64,000 bases of DNA from an uncultured Gilliamella sp. (lineage in GTDB: Bacteria; Pseudomonadota; Gammaproteobacteria; Enterobacterales; Orbaceae), in contig CAMLPV010000001.1 in assembly GCA_946482005.1 (NCBI GenBank), positions 1 to 64,000 of the forward strand, read 5' to 3'. This document shows, piece after piece, positions 30,170 through 40,473 of the stretch. Each line of letters opens with the position of its first letter. Position 1 is the first letter of the stretch. The notes below the pieces were generated by a model. That model saw only the letters and a program-made list of their open reading frames with translations. It did not search any database and was not told the DNA's origin. A program made the translations under genes and the position numbers.

Positions 30170-32278
30170 ATGCAATATTTTGAAAGCTTAAAAGAGGTTG
30201 TTGCATCTTATCTTCCAGCGAAACAAGTTGAATTTATTCAAGATGCCTATTTCTTTGCCAAGCAAGCACATGATGGACAATTCCGTTCCAGCGGTGAACC
30301 TTATATTACTCATCCGGTTGCGGTAGCAACCATTTTAGCCGAAATGCGGTTAGATTATGAAACCGTTATCGCGGCACTGTTACATGACACCATCGAAGAT
30401 ACTCCAGTCACCTTTCAAGACATCACCCAAAAATTTGGTAAACATGTCGCTGTTTTAGTTGAAGGTGTCTCAAAACTTGATAAGTTAAAATTTAGAAATC
30501 GACAAGAAGCCCAAGCTGAAAATTTTCGTAAAATGGTTTTAGCCATGACCGAAGATGTGCGCGTAATTTTAATTAAGTTAGCTGATAGAACGCATAATAT
30601 GCGTACTCTTGGTGCATTGCGGCCGGATAAACGTCGTCGGATAGCCAAAGAAACCTTAGAAATTTATGCGCCTTTGGCTCATCGGTTGGGTATTCATCAT
30701 ATTAAAACTGAGCTTGAAATACTTGCTTTTACTGCTATGCACCCTAATCGAGCTAAAGTTCTTGAAAAAGTGGTAAAAATTGCTCAAGGAACTAGAAAAG
30801 AGCTGGTTCAGCAAATTTTATCAGAAATTAGAGGGCGTTTAAGCGAAGCGAATATTCATGCGCAAGTTGAAGCACTTGAAAAGAATATCTATGCAATCTA
30901 CCAAAAGATGCAACTTCGTGAGCAACATTTCCACTCAATTATGGATATTTACGTTTTCCGCATTGTTGTTGATGATGTCGATGCTTGCTATCGTACGCTT
31001 GGTTTAGTCCATAATCTATATAAACCAAGACTTAATCGCTTCAAAGATTATATTGCTATTCCCAAAGCCAATGGTTACCAATCATTACATTCGTCATTAA
31101 TTGGCCCACATGGTACACCGGTCGAAGTGCAAATAAGAACTGAAGATATGGAACAAATGGCGGAAATGGGGGTTGCGGCACATTGGATTTATAATGAGAA
31201 TGATGAATTAAATAACACTACCGCGCAAATTAAAGCTCAACGTTGGATGCAAAGTTTATTAGAACTTCAGCAAAGTGTCGGTAATTCATTTGAATTTATT
31301 GAAAATGTTAAGTCGGATCTATTTCCTAAAGAGATATATGTCTTTACACCAAAAGGTCGAATTGTCCAATTACCGGAAGGGTCAACCGCAGTTGATTTAG
31401 CATATGCCGTCCACTCTGATATTGGTTTCCAATGTATTGGTGCGGTAGTTGATCGTAAACCTTATCCGCTTTCTCAACCGTTGAGCAATGGGCAAACGGT
31501 TGAAATTATTACCTCCCCTGAAAGTCGTCCTAATGCAAGTTGGTTAAATTTTGTGGTGAGTGCCAAAGCCAGATCGCGTATTCGCCAAGCATTAAAAACC
31601 TTGAAACGAGAAGATGCTATATTGTTAGGGCGTAAATTGCTTAATTTGGCTTTAATAAAAACCAGTGGAATTGATTCGCTAACTGATAATCAAAAAGAGC
31701 GTATCGTTGAGTTGACTCAACTAAGCTCGTTTGATGATGTTTTAGCCGAAATAGGACTTGGCAATATTATGAGCTATTTTATTGTCAAAGGTCTTGAACA
31801 TAAAACACTTTTATCAAACGAATCTGAGGCCAATAAAACATTAGTTATAACCGGAAGTGAAGGGGTATTGGTAACTTTTTCAAGATGTTGCCATCCTATT
31901 CCTAATGATCCGATTATCGGTCATGTCAGTCCGGAAAAAGGTTTGACGGTCCACCATGAGTCTTGTCGTAACATCAGTGGTTATCAAAATAATCCCGAAA
32001 AATACATTCCACTTAAATGGGCCCCTGATATTGAGCAGTTTTTTGTGGCGGAAATCTGGGTAGATATTGTTAATAATCAAGGTTCTTTGGGGCATGTTCT
32101 TTCTATCATTAATGATGAGAAAGCCCATATCCAGTGGTTGAATACCGAAGAAAAAGATAGACAAATATACACTATTATTTTGCAGATTGAAGTTAAAAAT
32201 ACTCAACAACTTAATGATTTAATCCGAAAATTGTCACTCCAACAAGATGTAGTGAGTGTGACACGCAATATTAATTAG
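30170..32278 (+). CDS. spoT: Bifunctional (p)ppGpp synthetase/hydrolase SpoT (702 aa)
   Basis: Stringent-response enzyme. The N-terminal HD hydrolase domain has HDTIEDTP. The synthetase domain contains NRFKDYIAIPKANGYQSLH, with the RxKD form typical of bifunctional SpoT/Rel rather than the ExDD of RelA. A TGS domain follows (FTPKGRIVQLPEGSTAVDLAYAVH), then a conserved Cys segment (FSRCCHPIPNDPIIGHVS) and a C-terminal ACT domain. Length equals E. coli SpoT from ATG 30170; an in-frame TTG at 30164 is ignored. It runs into recG with a 5-bp gap. Confidence 0.97.
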   Translation: MQYFESLKEVVASYLPAKQVEFIQDAYFFAKQAHDGQFRSSGEPYITHPVAVATILAEMRLDYETVIAALLHDTIEDTPVTFQDITQKFGKHVAVLVEGVSKLDKLKFRNRQEAQAENFRKMVLAMTEDVRVILIKLADRTHNMRTLGALRPDKRRRIAKETLEIYAPLAHRLGIHHIKTELEILAFTAMHPNRAKVLEKVVKIAQGTRKELVQQILSEIRGRLSEANIHAQVEALEKNIYAIYQKMQLREQHFHSIMDIYVFRIVVDDVDACYRTLGLVHNLYKPRLNRFKDYIAIPKANGYQSLHSSLIGPHGTPVEVQIRTEDMEQMAEMGVAAHWIYNENDELNNTTAQIKAQRWMQSLLELQQSVGNSFEFIENVKSDLFPKEIYVFTPKGRIVQLPEGSTAVDLAYAVHSDIGFQCIGAVVDRKPYPLSQPLSNGQTVEIITSPESRPNASWLNFVVSAKARSRIRQALKTLKREDAILLGRKLLNLALIKTSGIDSLTDNQKERIVELTQLSSFDDVLAEIGLGNIMSYFIVKGLEHKTLLSNESEANKTLVITGSEGVLVTFSRCCHPIPNDPIIGHVSPEKGLTVHHESCRNISGYQNNPEKYIPLKWAPDIEQFFVAEIWVDIVNNQGSLGHVLSIINDEKAHIQWLNTEEKDRQIYTIILQIEVKNTQQLNDLIRKLSLQQDVVSVTRNIN

Positions 32279-32283
32279 TTATT

Positions 32284-34377
32284 ATGGCTGATCGTTTGCT
32301 AAACCACATACCGCTTGCAAAATTAGCGGGCATTGGGCCTAGTTTAGAAAATAAATTCTCTCAACTGGGTATTAAATCTGTTCAAGATCTGTTATTACAT
32401 TTTCCGCTTCGTTATGAAGACCGTTCTACATCTTCCGCTATTGGTGAGGTGGCAATTGGCGAAACAACCACTATTCAAGGTTGTATCATTAAAAGTGAAA
32501 TTATCATTACCAAACGTAAAATGTTGTTGTGTCATATTCAGGATGATTCAGGTATCGCAATTTTACGTTTTCTTCATTTCAATATGGGGATGAAGGCTTC
32601 CCTAGCCCCTGGTAAATGGGTGAGTGCTTACGGTGAGATAAAAAGCGGCAGTCATTATCCGGAAATTATTCATCCACAATTTAAAATTCAAAGCCAAAAA
32701 GAAGCGCATAGCGCTTTTGCTGATGCCAATGAAGAGCGATTTACGCCAATTTATTCTACTACCCATGGATTAACTCAAAATGTCATTCGTAAGGCAATAC
32801 AATCGGCATTAATATTGTTAAAACGCAATCCACCCGATGAAATTTTACCGGCTACATTGAGTTCTAGATATTTGCCTGTCATTGAATCATTAGACATTGT
32901 TCATAATCCTTCATTGACCACCGATGTCGAGCAGTTAATTGCTGGCGAGCATCTGGCAATAAAACGTTTTATTTTAGAAGAGTTGCTTGCTTATCATTTA
33001 AGTATGTTGCTGATTAAATTTGATAATCAAAGACAACATTCTTACCCAATGCATATTACTCAACATTATATTCGGCCTTTTCTTGCGGCACTACCATTTG
33101 AACCGACCAAAGCGCAAAAAAGAGTGGTGCAGGATATTTATCAAGATATGGCAAAATCAGTGCCAATGATGCGATTAGTCCAAGGTGATGTAGGGTCGGG
33201 TAAAACCTTAGTTGCCGCGTTAGCGGCTTTAAATGCTATTGAAAATAAGCAACAAGTCGTCTTAATGGCGCCAACTGAAATATTAGCCGAACAACATTTT
33301 CATAATTTTTGCCAATGGTTTGAGCCACTAGGGATTAAGGTTGAGCTACTCACTGGTCGTTTAACCGCTAAAAATAAACAACTACGCTATAATGATATCG
33401 AATTGGGTGAAATTTCAATGTTAATCGGTACTCATGCGGTGTTTGTTGATAAAGTTAAGTTTAACCATTTAGGCTTAGTCATTATTGATGAACAGCATCG
33501 GTTCGGGGTAAATCAACGATTAAGTCTTTGGGAAAAAGGTGCTAAAGATGAATGTCATCCGCATCAATTAATCATGACGGCAACGCCAATTCCAAGAACC
33601 TTAGCAATGACGGTTTATGCTGATTTAGATGTATCAATTATTGATGAATTACCTCCCGGACGAACCCCAGTAACAACTATCGTTATACCTAATTCACGTC
33701 GCGATGAGATTATTGAAAAAGTGAATAATGCTTGTCTTAATAATCGTCAGGTTTATTGGGTTTGTACATTAGTTGAAGAGTCCGAAACGTTTGATGCCCA
33801 AGCTGCTGAAATGTTGGTTGAAGAGTTGCGACTGTTATTGCCTCATCTAAAGATCGCTTTAGTTCATGGCAAAATGAAATCGGACGAAAAACAAGCCGTC
33901 ATGAAAGCGTTCAAATCAGGTGAAACACAACTTTTAGTTGCAACGACCGTTATTGAAGTAGGGGTTGATGTGCCAAACGCAAGTTTGATGATTATTGAAA
34001 ATGCTGAACGATTAGGGCTTTCGCAATTACATCAATTACGAGGACGAGTTGGTCGGGGGAGTGCAATTTCATATTGCGTCTTAATGTATCAAGCGCCACT
34101 GAGTAAAGTTGCACAACAAAGGATGAAAGTGATGCGCGAGAGTAGTGATGGTTTTGTTATCGCGCAAAAAGACCTTGAAATTAGAGGAAGTGGCGAAATT
34201 CTAGGTACCAGACAAATGGGGGTCGCCAATTTTAAAGTGGTTGATTTAATCCGTGATCAACATTTAATTAGCGATGTTCAACAAGCCTCATATTATATTC
34301 AACAAGATTATCCAGAGTCTGCGCAACAACTTATTGAATGTTGGTTGCCAGAAAGACAGAAATATATAAATGCCTAG
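32284..34377 (+). CDS. recG: ATP-dependent DNA helicase RecG (697 aa)
   Basis: Branch-migration helicase that processes stalled forks and Holliday junctions. N-terminal wedge domain (about 1-250), Walker A GDVGSGKTLVAALAAL, DEQH box, MTATPIPRTLAM and the C-terminal motif VI region QLRGRVGRG. Length is normal (E. coli 693). It directly follows spoT; the trmH gene found between them in E. coli is absent. Confidence 0.97.
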   Translation: MADRLLNHIPLAKLAGIGPSLENKFSQLGIKSVQDLLLHFPLRYEDRSTSSAIGEVAIGETTTIQGCIIKSEIIITKRKMLLCHIQDDSGIAILRFLHFNMGMKASLAPGKWVSAYGEIKSGSHYPEIIHPQFKIQSQKEAHSAFADANEERFTPIYSTTHGLTQNVIRKAIQSALILLKRNPPDEILPATLSSRYLPVIESLDIVHNPSLTTDVEQLIAGEHLAIKRFILEELLAYHLSMLLIKFDNQRQHSYPMHITQHYIRPFLAALPFEPTKAQKRVVQDIYQDMAKSVPMMRLVQGDVGSGKTLVAALAALNAIENKQQVVLMAPTEILAEQHFHNFCQWFEPLGIKVELLTGRLTAKNKQLRYNDIELGEISMLIGTHAVFVDKVKFNHLGLVIIDEQHRFGVNQRLSLWEKGAKDECHPHQLIMTATPIPRTLAMTVYADLDVSIIDELPPGRTPVTTIVIPNSRRDEIIEKVNNACLNNRQVYWVCTLVEESETFDAQAAEMLVEELRLLLPHLKIALVHGKMKSDEKQAVMKAFKSGETQLLVATTVIEVGVDVPNASLMIIENAERLGLSQLHQLRGRVGRGSAISYCVLMYQAPLSKVAQQRMKVMRESSDGFVIAQKDLEIRGSGEILGTRQMGVANFKVVDLIRDQHLISDVQQASYYIQQDYPESAQQLIECWLPERQKYINA

Positions 34378-34443
34378 CTGTATAACGAATTAATTGCTTA
34401 GTTTGGCTTAAGATCAAATAGCGGATTGTATTACAAGCAAAAA

Positions 34444-34478
34444 ACGGACTTTGGATTATTCAAAGCCCGTTTGTTTTA
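34444..34478. terminator. Bidirectional terminator, recG/ulaG
   Basis: ACGGACTTTG pairs with CAAAGCCCGT (one G-T pair). It is preceded by AAAAA and followed by TTTGTTTT, so it can act for both convergent genes. Confidence 0.8.
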
Positions 34479-34488
34479 TCGTTTTACT

Positions 34489-35556
34489 TTATAAGAATGA
34501 ACGGTATGGCAGTTCAGGTTCATCGGTAAAGATATCTCTAAATCCACGATAGTGTTGATAGTGCATTTTGTTTTTATCGGTTGGATAAGTATATTTGCCA
34601 CCAACTTGCCAGAAGAATGGCGTAAATTGATATTCCAGACGATCCTTTTTCATTTGCCAAAGGACTTCTATTTCTCGGGGATCACTTTGGAAATTGGCCC
34701 ATATATCGTGGTGGAATGGAATCACTACTTTGGTATTTAACGATTCTGCCGCACGCAAAATATCTGATGAAGTCATTTTATCGGTTACGCCGCGCGGGTT
34801 CTCGCCATAAGATAACAAAGCAACATCGATTTTATGATCATTACCATGTTTGGCATAATAATTAGAGTAGTGAGAATCGCCAGAATGATAGAGTGATCCG
34901 CCAGAGGTTTCGAATAAATAGTTAACCGCACGATCATCCATTCCATCTAATATGGATTTATCGGTGGATGAAACACCTTTCGGTAAAGTAACTAATGAAG
35001 TTCTATCAAAAGAGTCTAAAACGCGAATGGTAATATCACCAACTTGGATAGTTTCGCCTACTTTAGCAACAATACAGCGATCTTCAGGAACGCCCCAGCT
35101 TTTCCATAATTCAACACAAGCTTTAGGGCCAATAAATTTGACTTTTGGGGAGCAGTTTTGAATGACTGCCGCCGCAACATTGACATCAATATGATCAGCA
35201 TGATCATGGGTTGCCATTACAGCATCAATCTCTTTGATTGCAAAAGGATCTAGAACAAATGGACTGGTTCTAAGATTTGGTTGTAGTTCACGAACACCAC
35301 CCATTCGCATCATTTGATGTTGTTTGTTCATTAATGGATTGGCGTGAGTTTTTTTACCTGTACCACACCAGAAATCGACAGAGATATTAGTATTACCTGC
35401 TGATTTTAACCAAATCCCGGTACAAGCAAGCCACCACATGGTAAACGTATTAGGTTTGACCTCTGTTGTTTCTATTTCTTCATTAAGCCACGTTCCCCAT
35501 TCAGGAAAGGTATTCAATATCCAAGATTCTCTGGTAATTTCGTTTACTTTACTCAT
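34489..35556 (-). CDS. ulaG: L-ascorbate-6-phosphate lactonase (355 aa)
   Basis: Metallo-beta-lactamase-fold enzyme that opens L-ascorbate 6-phosphate to 3-keto-L-gulonate 6-phosphate, the first cytosolic step of ascorbate use. Metal motif [10 protein letters not shown] and later [15 protein letters not shown] are present. E. coli length 354. The AAGGAAC before ATG is a clear ribosome-binding site. It lies downstream of ulaR on the same strand with a 26-bp gap, so the two form one unit divergent from the transport and epimerase genes. Confidence 0.96.
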   Translation of the reverse strand: MSKVNEITRESWILNTFPEWGTWLNEEIETTEVKPNTFTMWWLACTGIWLKSAGNTNISVDFWCGTGKKTHANPLMNKQHQMMRMGGVRELQPNLRTSPFVLDPFAIKEIDAVMATHDHADHIDVNVAAAVIQNCSPKVKFIGPKACVELWKSWGVPEDRCIVAKVGETIQVGDITIRVLDSFDRTSLVTLPKGVSSTDKSILDGMDDRAVNYLFETSGGSLYHSGDSHYSNYYAKHGNDHKIDVALLSYGENPRGVTDKMTSSDILRAAESLNTKVVIPFHHDIWANFQSDPREIEVLWQMKKDRLEYQFTPFFWQVGGKYTYPTDKNKMHYQHYRGFRDIFTDEPELPYRSFL

Positions 35557-35582
35557 ACTTTGTTCCTTTTACAATTTAATTA

Positions 35583-36344
35583 TTAAACTAAAATCACTTC
35601 TGTGCCTTGTTCCTTTATGCTTTCAATTACTTCCTTATTTGCCTGTTTGCCTGTTATTAAAATATCAATTTTAGTAATCGGGCAAAAAAGCATGCCAGAA
35701 TTTGCTTTGGTATTTATCTTTGAACTATCAACAACAACGACTAATTTCTCTATTTTTTCAAGTATTTGTTGTTCTGCTACCGCACCTAATATTTCATTTT
35801 TATACAGTCCATTAGGCGTTAAAGTTTTACCACTGGTAAACATCCATTTACCTGCATAAGAATCAGTTATGTTAGCTATTGGGTTGAGAATAATATTTTG
35901 TGTTTTGTTATATAACCCTCCCATAATGATGACGTTTTCATGATCATGTTCAATCAAGTAGCACGCTAATGGAAAATAGTTGGTAATGATTGAAACATTC
36001 TTACCACACAGTTCACGACCTAACAAAAATGCTGTAGAACCACAATTAATTACGATATTTTCATCACTTCCACATAATTTGGCTGCTCTAATCGCGATAC
36101 GTGCTTTTTCATGATAATGATCGGTATTGTTATTGCCTATCGGCGCCCAAATGGGTTTTGCAACTTCAATCCGCATAATTCCATTGCGAACTTTTTTTAC
36201 TCTTCCATCCTGATCGAGCTTGGTAATATCTCGACGAGCCGTGGCTGGTGATATTGAAAAATAGGAGACTAATTCGGTGACTCTTACCATTCCTCGATCA
36301 TTAACCATCGCTACAATTTCATTATGCCGTGATATTTCGTTCAT
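35583..36344 (-). CDS. ulaR: DeoR-family repressor UlaR (253 aa)
   Basis: N-terminal winged helix with the DeoR signature (VTELVSYFSISPATARRDITKLDQDGRV). The C-terminal sugar-phosphate sensor domain has INCGSTAFLLGREL and VVVDSSKI. Position beside ulaG, divergent from ulaA, and length (E. coli 251) identify UlaR, which represses the ula genes until ascorbate 6-phosphate binds. In E. coli ulaR lies at the other side of ulaG; here it leads ulaG, so it may autoregulate. Confidence 0.92.
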   Translation of the reverse strand: MNEISRHNEIVAMVNDRGMVRVTELVSYFSISPATARRDITKLDQDGRVKKVRNGIMRIEVAKPIWAPIGNNNTDHYHEKARIAIRAAKLCGSDENIVINCGSTAFLLGRELCGKNVSIITNYFPLACYLIEHDHENVIIMGGLYNKTQNIILNPIANITDSYAGKWMFTSGKTLTPNGLYKNEILGAVAEQQILEKIEKLVVVVDSSKINTKANSGMLFCPITKIDILITGKQANKEVIESIKEQGTEVILV

Positions 36345-36508
36345 TATTGCCTCTTATTAAGTAAACATGATTTTTTATGATTGAAAATGATATTAATTTT
36401 CGTTTGGTTATTTGTCAATCGTTTAAATCAATAATCTTAACTTGTCACTACAATATATTGATAATAATAGTTATATTTTTAAGTTTTACTTGCGGTTTTT
36501 TATCAAAA

Positions 36509-36524
36509 TGTGACAGAAATCACA
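36509..36524. promoter_or_regulatory. CRP binding site
   Basis: TGTGACAGAAATCACA matches the TGTGA-N6-TCACA consensus exactly. It lies 165 bp before the ulaR start and 257 bp before ulaA, fitting catabolite control of the ascorbate genes. Confidence 0.85.
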
Positions 36525-36732
36525 TTTGTTTAGATAATAGTGTAAGAAAAGTGATCTTGATCAAAATAATCACAAACAATCATTGAGTGATTATTTATGA
36601 TTGTGGAATATAGCATTAGTTATTCATTTCTCCGATTTGGATAACGCTAAATGAGCAAAAGTTCCATCAATTCGTTTTGCGAGATGAGTAATTATACAAA
36701 TGACATTAAGTGGGGTTGATGTCTCCATGCTT

Positions 36733-36748
36733 ATAGCATTAATGCTAT
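36733..36748. promoter_or_regulatory. Candidate UlaR operator (16-bp palindrome)
   Basis: ATAGCATTAATGCTAT is a perfect inverted repeat 33 bp before the ulaA start. Its left half recurs at 36610-36618. Placement suggests a repressor operator; assignment to UlaR is inference. Confidence 0.6.
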
Positions 36749-36780
36749 CTAAAGTTGTCAACAATCAATGAGAGGGACAT

Positions 36781-38544
36781 ATGGAAGTAATTTATAACAT
36801 ATTTTATATCTTTTATAGTCAAGTTATGACGAAGGCACCATTATTACTGGGCCTAGTTACCTTGCTAGGTTATTGTCTTTTAAAAAAAGATATCACCACG
36901 ATTTTAAAAGGCACGATTAAAACCATTGTTGGTTTTATGCTATTACAAGTTGGTTCAGGTGTTTTAGTTTCAACATTTAAACCCGTTATTGCTAAACTTT
37001 CCGAATATCATGGTATAACCGGATCGATTATCGATACTTATGCCTCAATGGTGGCTGTCGAAAAGGGGATGGGTGAACAATATTCATGGGTTGGTTATGC
37101 AGTATTGCTTGCATTAGCGATTAATATTTTACTGGTCATCTTTAGACGTTTCACCGGAATTAGAACCATCATGTTGACCGGTCATATCATGTTCCAACAA
37201 GTTGGTTTAATTACTCTTTTCTACTTCCTATTTGGTTATGGCATGTGGGAAACCATCACCTACTCAGCAATAATTACGGCATTATATTGGGGAATTTTTT
37301 CAAATATGATGTTTAAACCGACTGAAGCGGTAACTGGCGGCGCAGGTTTTTCAATTGGTCACCAACAGCAGTTAGGTTCATGGATTGCAGTGAAATTAGC
37401 GCCAAAATTGGGCGATAAAGATGATTCAGTAGATAATTTAAAATTACCAAAATGGTTACATATTTTCCACGATAGTATTGCCGCCACAACGATTGTGATG
37501 ACGTTCTTTTTTGGTATCATCCTTCTTTCATTTGGTTTGGATAATTTACAAACAATGGCGGGGTCGACCCACTGGACTATCTACATTTTCGAAACCGGGC
37601 TTAAATTTGCCGTAGCTATCCAAGTTATTGTTGGTGGTGTAAGAATGTTTGTGGCCGAGTTATCTGAAGCATTTAAGGGAATTTCTGAAAAATTAATACC
37701 AAATGCGGTGTTGGCTATCGATTGTGCGGCTATTTATGCTTTTTCACCTAACGCGATGGTATTTGGTTTTATTTGGGGGGCATTAGGTCAATTTTTAGCA
37801 ATAGCCTTATTACTGGTATTTAAATCGCCAATCATGATTATTCCTGGTTTTATTCCTATGTTTTTCTCTAATGCCACCATTGGCGTATTTGCTAATCATT
37901 ATGGTGGATGGAAAGCGGTAATGAAACTCTGTTTCGTTATGGGAATGGTTGAGGTTCTTGGCTCTGCTTGGGTAATTAATATCTTCGCCCAAAATGGTAC
38001 GCCAATTGATTCCTGGATGGGAATGGCTGATTGGGCAATTTTATTCCCACCGATTTTACAAGGTTTATCTTTCTCTCATCTATTTATTTATGTCTTGATT
38101 GCGTTATCTCTGGTCTATATGTTCTTTGCAGCTAAATCACTACGAGCCGAAGAAGCCTTACAAAAACAACAACCGACCAATGATATTCATGATGATGTTA
38201 ATGAAGCAGTAGTTGAAAAAATGGAGGAAGTGGCAATTAGTGAAGGTCAACCGATTCGTATTCTTGCTGTTTGTGGTAGTGGTCAGGGATCATCAATGAT
38301 GATGAAGATGAAAATTGCCAATTATTTAGATAAAAAAGGTATCGCAAATGTCATGGATTCATGCGCAGTCACGGATTACAAATCAAAACTACCTAATGTC
38401 GACATTATCGTTGCTTCTAAACATTTGATTCATGAAATCGAGGTTAATGAAGGACAACATGCGTTAGGTGTTCAAAACATGTTAAATCCTCAAACTTTCG
38501 GCGATGAACTTATTGAGCTTATCAATAAAGTGAATGGTAAATAG
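36781..38544 (+). CDS. ulaA: Ascorbate PTS transporter, fused EIIC-EIIB (587 aa)
   Basis: The first 460 residues are UlaA-type EIIC, with about ten membrane segments and the [16 protein letters not shown] loop. A charged linker (about 465-488) joins it to a UlaB-type EIIB domain with the phosphorylated Cys498 in [11 protein letters not shown]. coli makes these as separate UlaA and UlaB proteins, so this is a ulaA-ulaB fusion; fused IIBC forms occur in other bacteria. It imports L-ascorbate and phosphorylates it at C6. GAGAGGGAC before ATG is the ribosome-binding site. First gene of the operon. Confidence 0.93.
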   Translation: MEVIYNIFYIFYSQVMTKAPLLLGLVTLLGYCLLKKDITTILKGTIKTIVGFMLLQVGSGVLVSTFKPVIAKLSEYHGITGSIIDTYASMVAVEKGMGEQYSWVGYAVLLALAINILLVIFRRFTGIRTIMLTGHIMFQQVGLITLFYFLFGYGMWETITYSAIITALYWGIFSNMMFKPTEAVTGGAGFSIGHQQQLGSWIAVKLAPKLGDKDDSVDNLKLPKWLHIFHDSIAATTIVMTFFFGIILLSFGLDNLQTMAGSTHWTIYIFETGLKFAVAIQVIVGGVRMFVAELSEAFKGISEKLIPNAVLAIDCAAIYAFSPNAMVFGFIWGALGQFLAIALLLVFKSPIMIIPGFIPMFFSNATIGVFANHYGGWKAVMKLCFVMGMVEVLGSAWVINIFAQNGTPIDSWMGMADWAILFPPILQGLSFSHLFIYVLIALSLVYMFFAAKSLRAEEALQKQQPTNDIHDDVNEAVVEKMEEVAISEGQPIRILAVCGSGQGSSMMMKMKIANYLDKKGIANVMDSCAVTDYKSKLPNVDIIVASKHLIHEIEVNEGQHALGVQNMLNPQTFGDELIELINKVNGK

Positions 38545-38569
38545 GCAGAATATTTAAAGGAGTCCAACA

Positions 38570-39043
38570 ATGGCTTTCAAAGAATCATTAATTGAAAATA
38601 ACTCTATTTTACTTAAAGCAGAAGCTGCAAGTTGGCAAGACGCGGTTAAGTTAGGAACAGATATGCTAGTTGCGTCTAAAGCGATTGAGCCTCGTTATTA
38701 TGATGCCATCATTCAATGCGTTAAAACCATGGGGCCTTATATCATTATTGCCCCAAATCTGGCCATGCCACATGCGCGACCAGAAGATGGCGTTAATCGT
38801 ACGGCTTTTGCATTAGTAACTTTAAAAAAACCTGTTTATTTTGAGGGAGAGACTGATCCTGTAGATGTACTAGTTACCCTTGCCGGTAGTACTTCTGATC
38901 AGCATATGGAAGGATTAATGGAAGTGACTCAAATTTTAGATGATGAAAATAGTGAGACAGGGGTTGATCTAGATAAATTAAGACGCTGTAACAGCAAAGA
39001 AGATGTTTATGCGGTTATCGATCGCGCGCTAAATGGAGGCTAA
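38570..39043 (+). CDS. ulaC: Ascorbate PTS EIIA component (157 aa)
   Basis: Mannitol/fructose-type EIIA domain that hands phosphate from HPr to EIIB. The active His68 lies in NLAMPHARPEDGV. It has typical length and an AAGGAG ribosome-binding site, and lies 25 bp after the IIC-IIB gene. Gene order then departs from E. coli: ulaF comes before ulaD and ulaE. Confidence 0.94.
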   Translation: MAFKESLIENNSILLKAEAASWQDAVKLGTDMLVASKAIEPRYYDAIIQCVKTMGPYIIIAPNLAMPHARPEDGVNRTAFALVTLKKPVYFEGETDPVDVLVTLAGSTSDQHMEGLMEVTQILDDENSETGVDLDKLRRCNSKEDVYAVIDRALNGG

Positions 39044-39046
39044 ACG

Positions 39047-39745
39047 ATGTTTCAAGCATTAAAAGAACGCGTACTACAGGCTAATTTATTGCTACCACAA
39101 TATAATTTAGTCACCTTTACATGGGGAAATGTATCAGAAGTGGATCGTGCAAAGGGAGTCATTGCCATCAAACCATCTGGGGTTGAGTACAGTGATATGA
39201 CCATAGATGATATTGTTGTGGTTTCATTAACCGGCGAAATTGTCGAAGGCAAACTAAATCCCTCTAGTGATACTGCAACTCATCTCGAACTCTATAAAGC
39301 CTTTGCAAATATTGGCGGAATTGTGCATACCCATTCTCGCTATGCAACCGTTTGGGCACAGGCAGAATTGGATATTCCTGCATTAGGTACCACTCATGCT
39401 GACTATTTTTATGGCGATGTACCTTGTACTCGCCGACTAACTGATAGTGAAATTGCCACAGATTACGAAAAAAATACCGGATTAGTTATTATCGAGGAAT
39501 TTAAACAGCGCGGTATTGATCCTATGGCAATGCCTGGGGTTATTGTCTCTGGTCATGCGCCATTTTGTTGGGGTAAAAATGCCTTAAATGCGGTACACAA
39601 TGCTGTGGTACTTGAAGAAGTCGCAATGATGGCAATTTCAACTCGACAACTTAATCAAACCATCAAAATTCAACAAACATTATCCGATAAGCACTATTTT
39701 CGCAAACATGGTGCTAATGCTTATTATGGCCAAAAATCAAATTAG
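39047..39745 (+). CDS. ulaF: L-ribulose-5-phosphate 4-epimerase (232 aa)
   Basis: Class II aldolase-fold zinc enzyme converting L-ribulose 5-phosphate to D-xylulose 5-phosphate, the last step before the pentose phosphate pathway. Zinc ligands are in [16 protein letters not shown] and later SGHAPFCWG. AraD and SgbE are close relatives; the operon decides for UlaF. Only three bases separate it from ulaC. Confidence 0.93.
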   Translation: MFQALKERVLQANLLLPQYNLVTFTWGNVSEVDRAKGVIAIKPSGVEYSDMTIDDIVVVSLTGEIVEGKLNPSSDTATHLELYKAFANIGGIVHTHSRYATVWAQAELDIPALGTTHADYFYGDVPCTRRLTDSEIATDYEKNTGLVIIEEFKQRGIDPMAMPGVIVSGHAPFCWGKNALNAVHNAVVLEEVAMMAISTRQLNQTIKIQQTLSDKHYFRKHGANAYYGQKSN

Positions 39746-39759
39746 ATAAGGAAACCAAC

Positions 39760-40404
39760 ATGACAACACCAAAATTACAAATTGCTTTAGATCAAACAGA
39801 ACTAACCTCAGCATTGGAGGTGGCAAAAAATGTTTCAGGATTTGTTGATATTATCGAAGTTGGCACTATTCTCGCCTTTGGTGCTGGAATAGAAAGCGTT
39901 AAAAATCTAAGAAAATTATATCCTAATCATATATTAGTCTGTGATTTAAAAACCACTGATGGTGGAGCGATATTAGCAAAAATGGCTTTTTCAGCTGGGG
40001 CTAACTGGTTAACGGTTTCAGCTGCCGCACATATAGCTACCATTGAAGCGTGTAAAAAAGTGGCAGACGAATTTAATGGCGAGATTCAGATCGAATTATA
40101 TGGTCATTGGACACTCGAAGATGCCAAAGCATGGCGAAAATTAGGGATTAAACAGGCTATTTATCATCGTTCTCGTGATGCTGAGCTAGCTGGCGTAGGT
40201 TGGGGAGAAGCAGATCTTGTTAAAATGCGTCAACTTTCGGATTTAGGCCTTGAGCTATCTATTACCGGTGGGATTGTACCTGAAGATATCCATTTGTTTG
40301 CAGGTATTAAAACTAAGGCTTTCATTGCTGGTCGCGCATTAGCCAATGAAAATGGTAATAAAACGGCGCAAGCATTAAGAGAGCAGATCGCTAAATATTG
40401 GTAA
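39760..40404 (+). CDS. ulaD: 3-keto-L-gulonate-6-phosphate decarboxylase (214 aa)
   Basis: Orotidine-decarboxylase-superfamily barrel with the DxKxxD core in VCDLKTTDGGAI and phosphate-gripping AGRAL near the end. It yields L-xylulose 5-phosphate. Length close to E. coli (216). Good AAGGAAACC ribosome-binding site 14 bp after ulaF. Confidence 0.95.
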   Translation: MTTPKLQIALDQTELTSALEVAKNVSGFVDIIEVGTILAFGAGIESVKNLRKLYPNHILVCDLKTTDGGAILAKMAFSAGANWLTVSAAAHIATIEACKKVADEFNGEIQIELYGHWTLEDAKAWRKLGIKQAIYHRSRDAELAGVGWGEADLVKMRQLSDLGLELSITGGIVPEDIHLFAGIKTKAFIAGRALANENGNKTAQALREQIAKYW

Positions 40405-40412
40405 TTTAACTG

Positions 40413-40443
40413 ATGCAGTCGGGAATACGACTGCATTTTTTTA
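40413..40443 (+). terminator. Intrinsic terminator between ulaD and ulaE
   Basis: ATGCAGTCG pairs with CGACTGCAT and is followed by seven or more T. It lies inside the apparent operon, so ulaE should receive less transcript or have its own promoter. Confidence 0.8.
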
Positions 40444-40473
40444 TGTTTAAACAACTGTTATTAGGTTTTAAAT

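Larger units (their letters stand above)
36345..36780. promoter_or_regulatory. Divergent ula control region
   Basis: About 435 bp between ulaR and ulaA. It contains a perfect CRP consensus (36509-36524), a perfect palindrome (36733-36748) and a matching half site ATAGCATTA at 36610-36618. Repeated CAATCATTGAGTGATTATTT-like blocks lie near 36570-36600. This is the expected layout for UlaR repression combined with CRP activation. I do not assign exact promoters. Confidence 0.7.

Noticed and set aside
29840..30175. Minus-strand 111-codon frame over rpoZ
   Set aside because: It is antisense to the highly conserved rpoZ gene and has no supporting signals.
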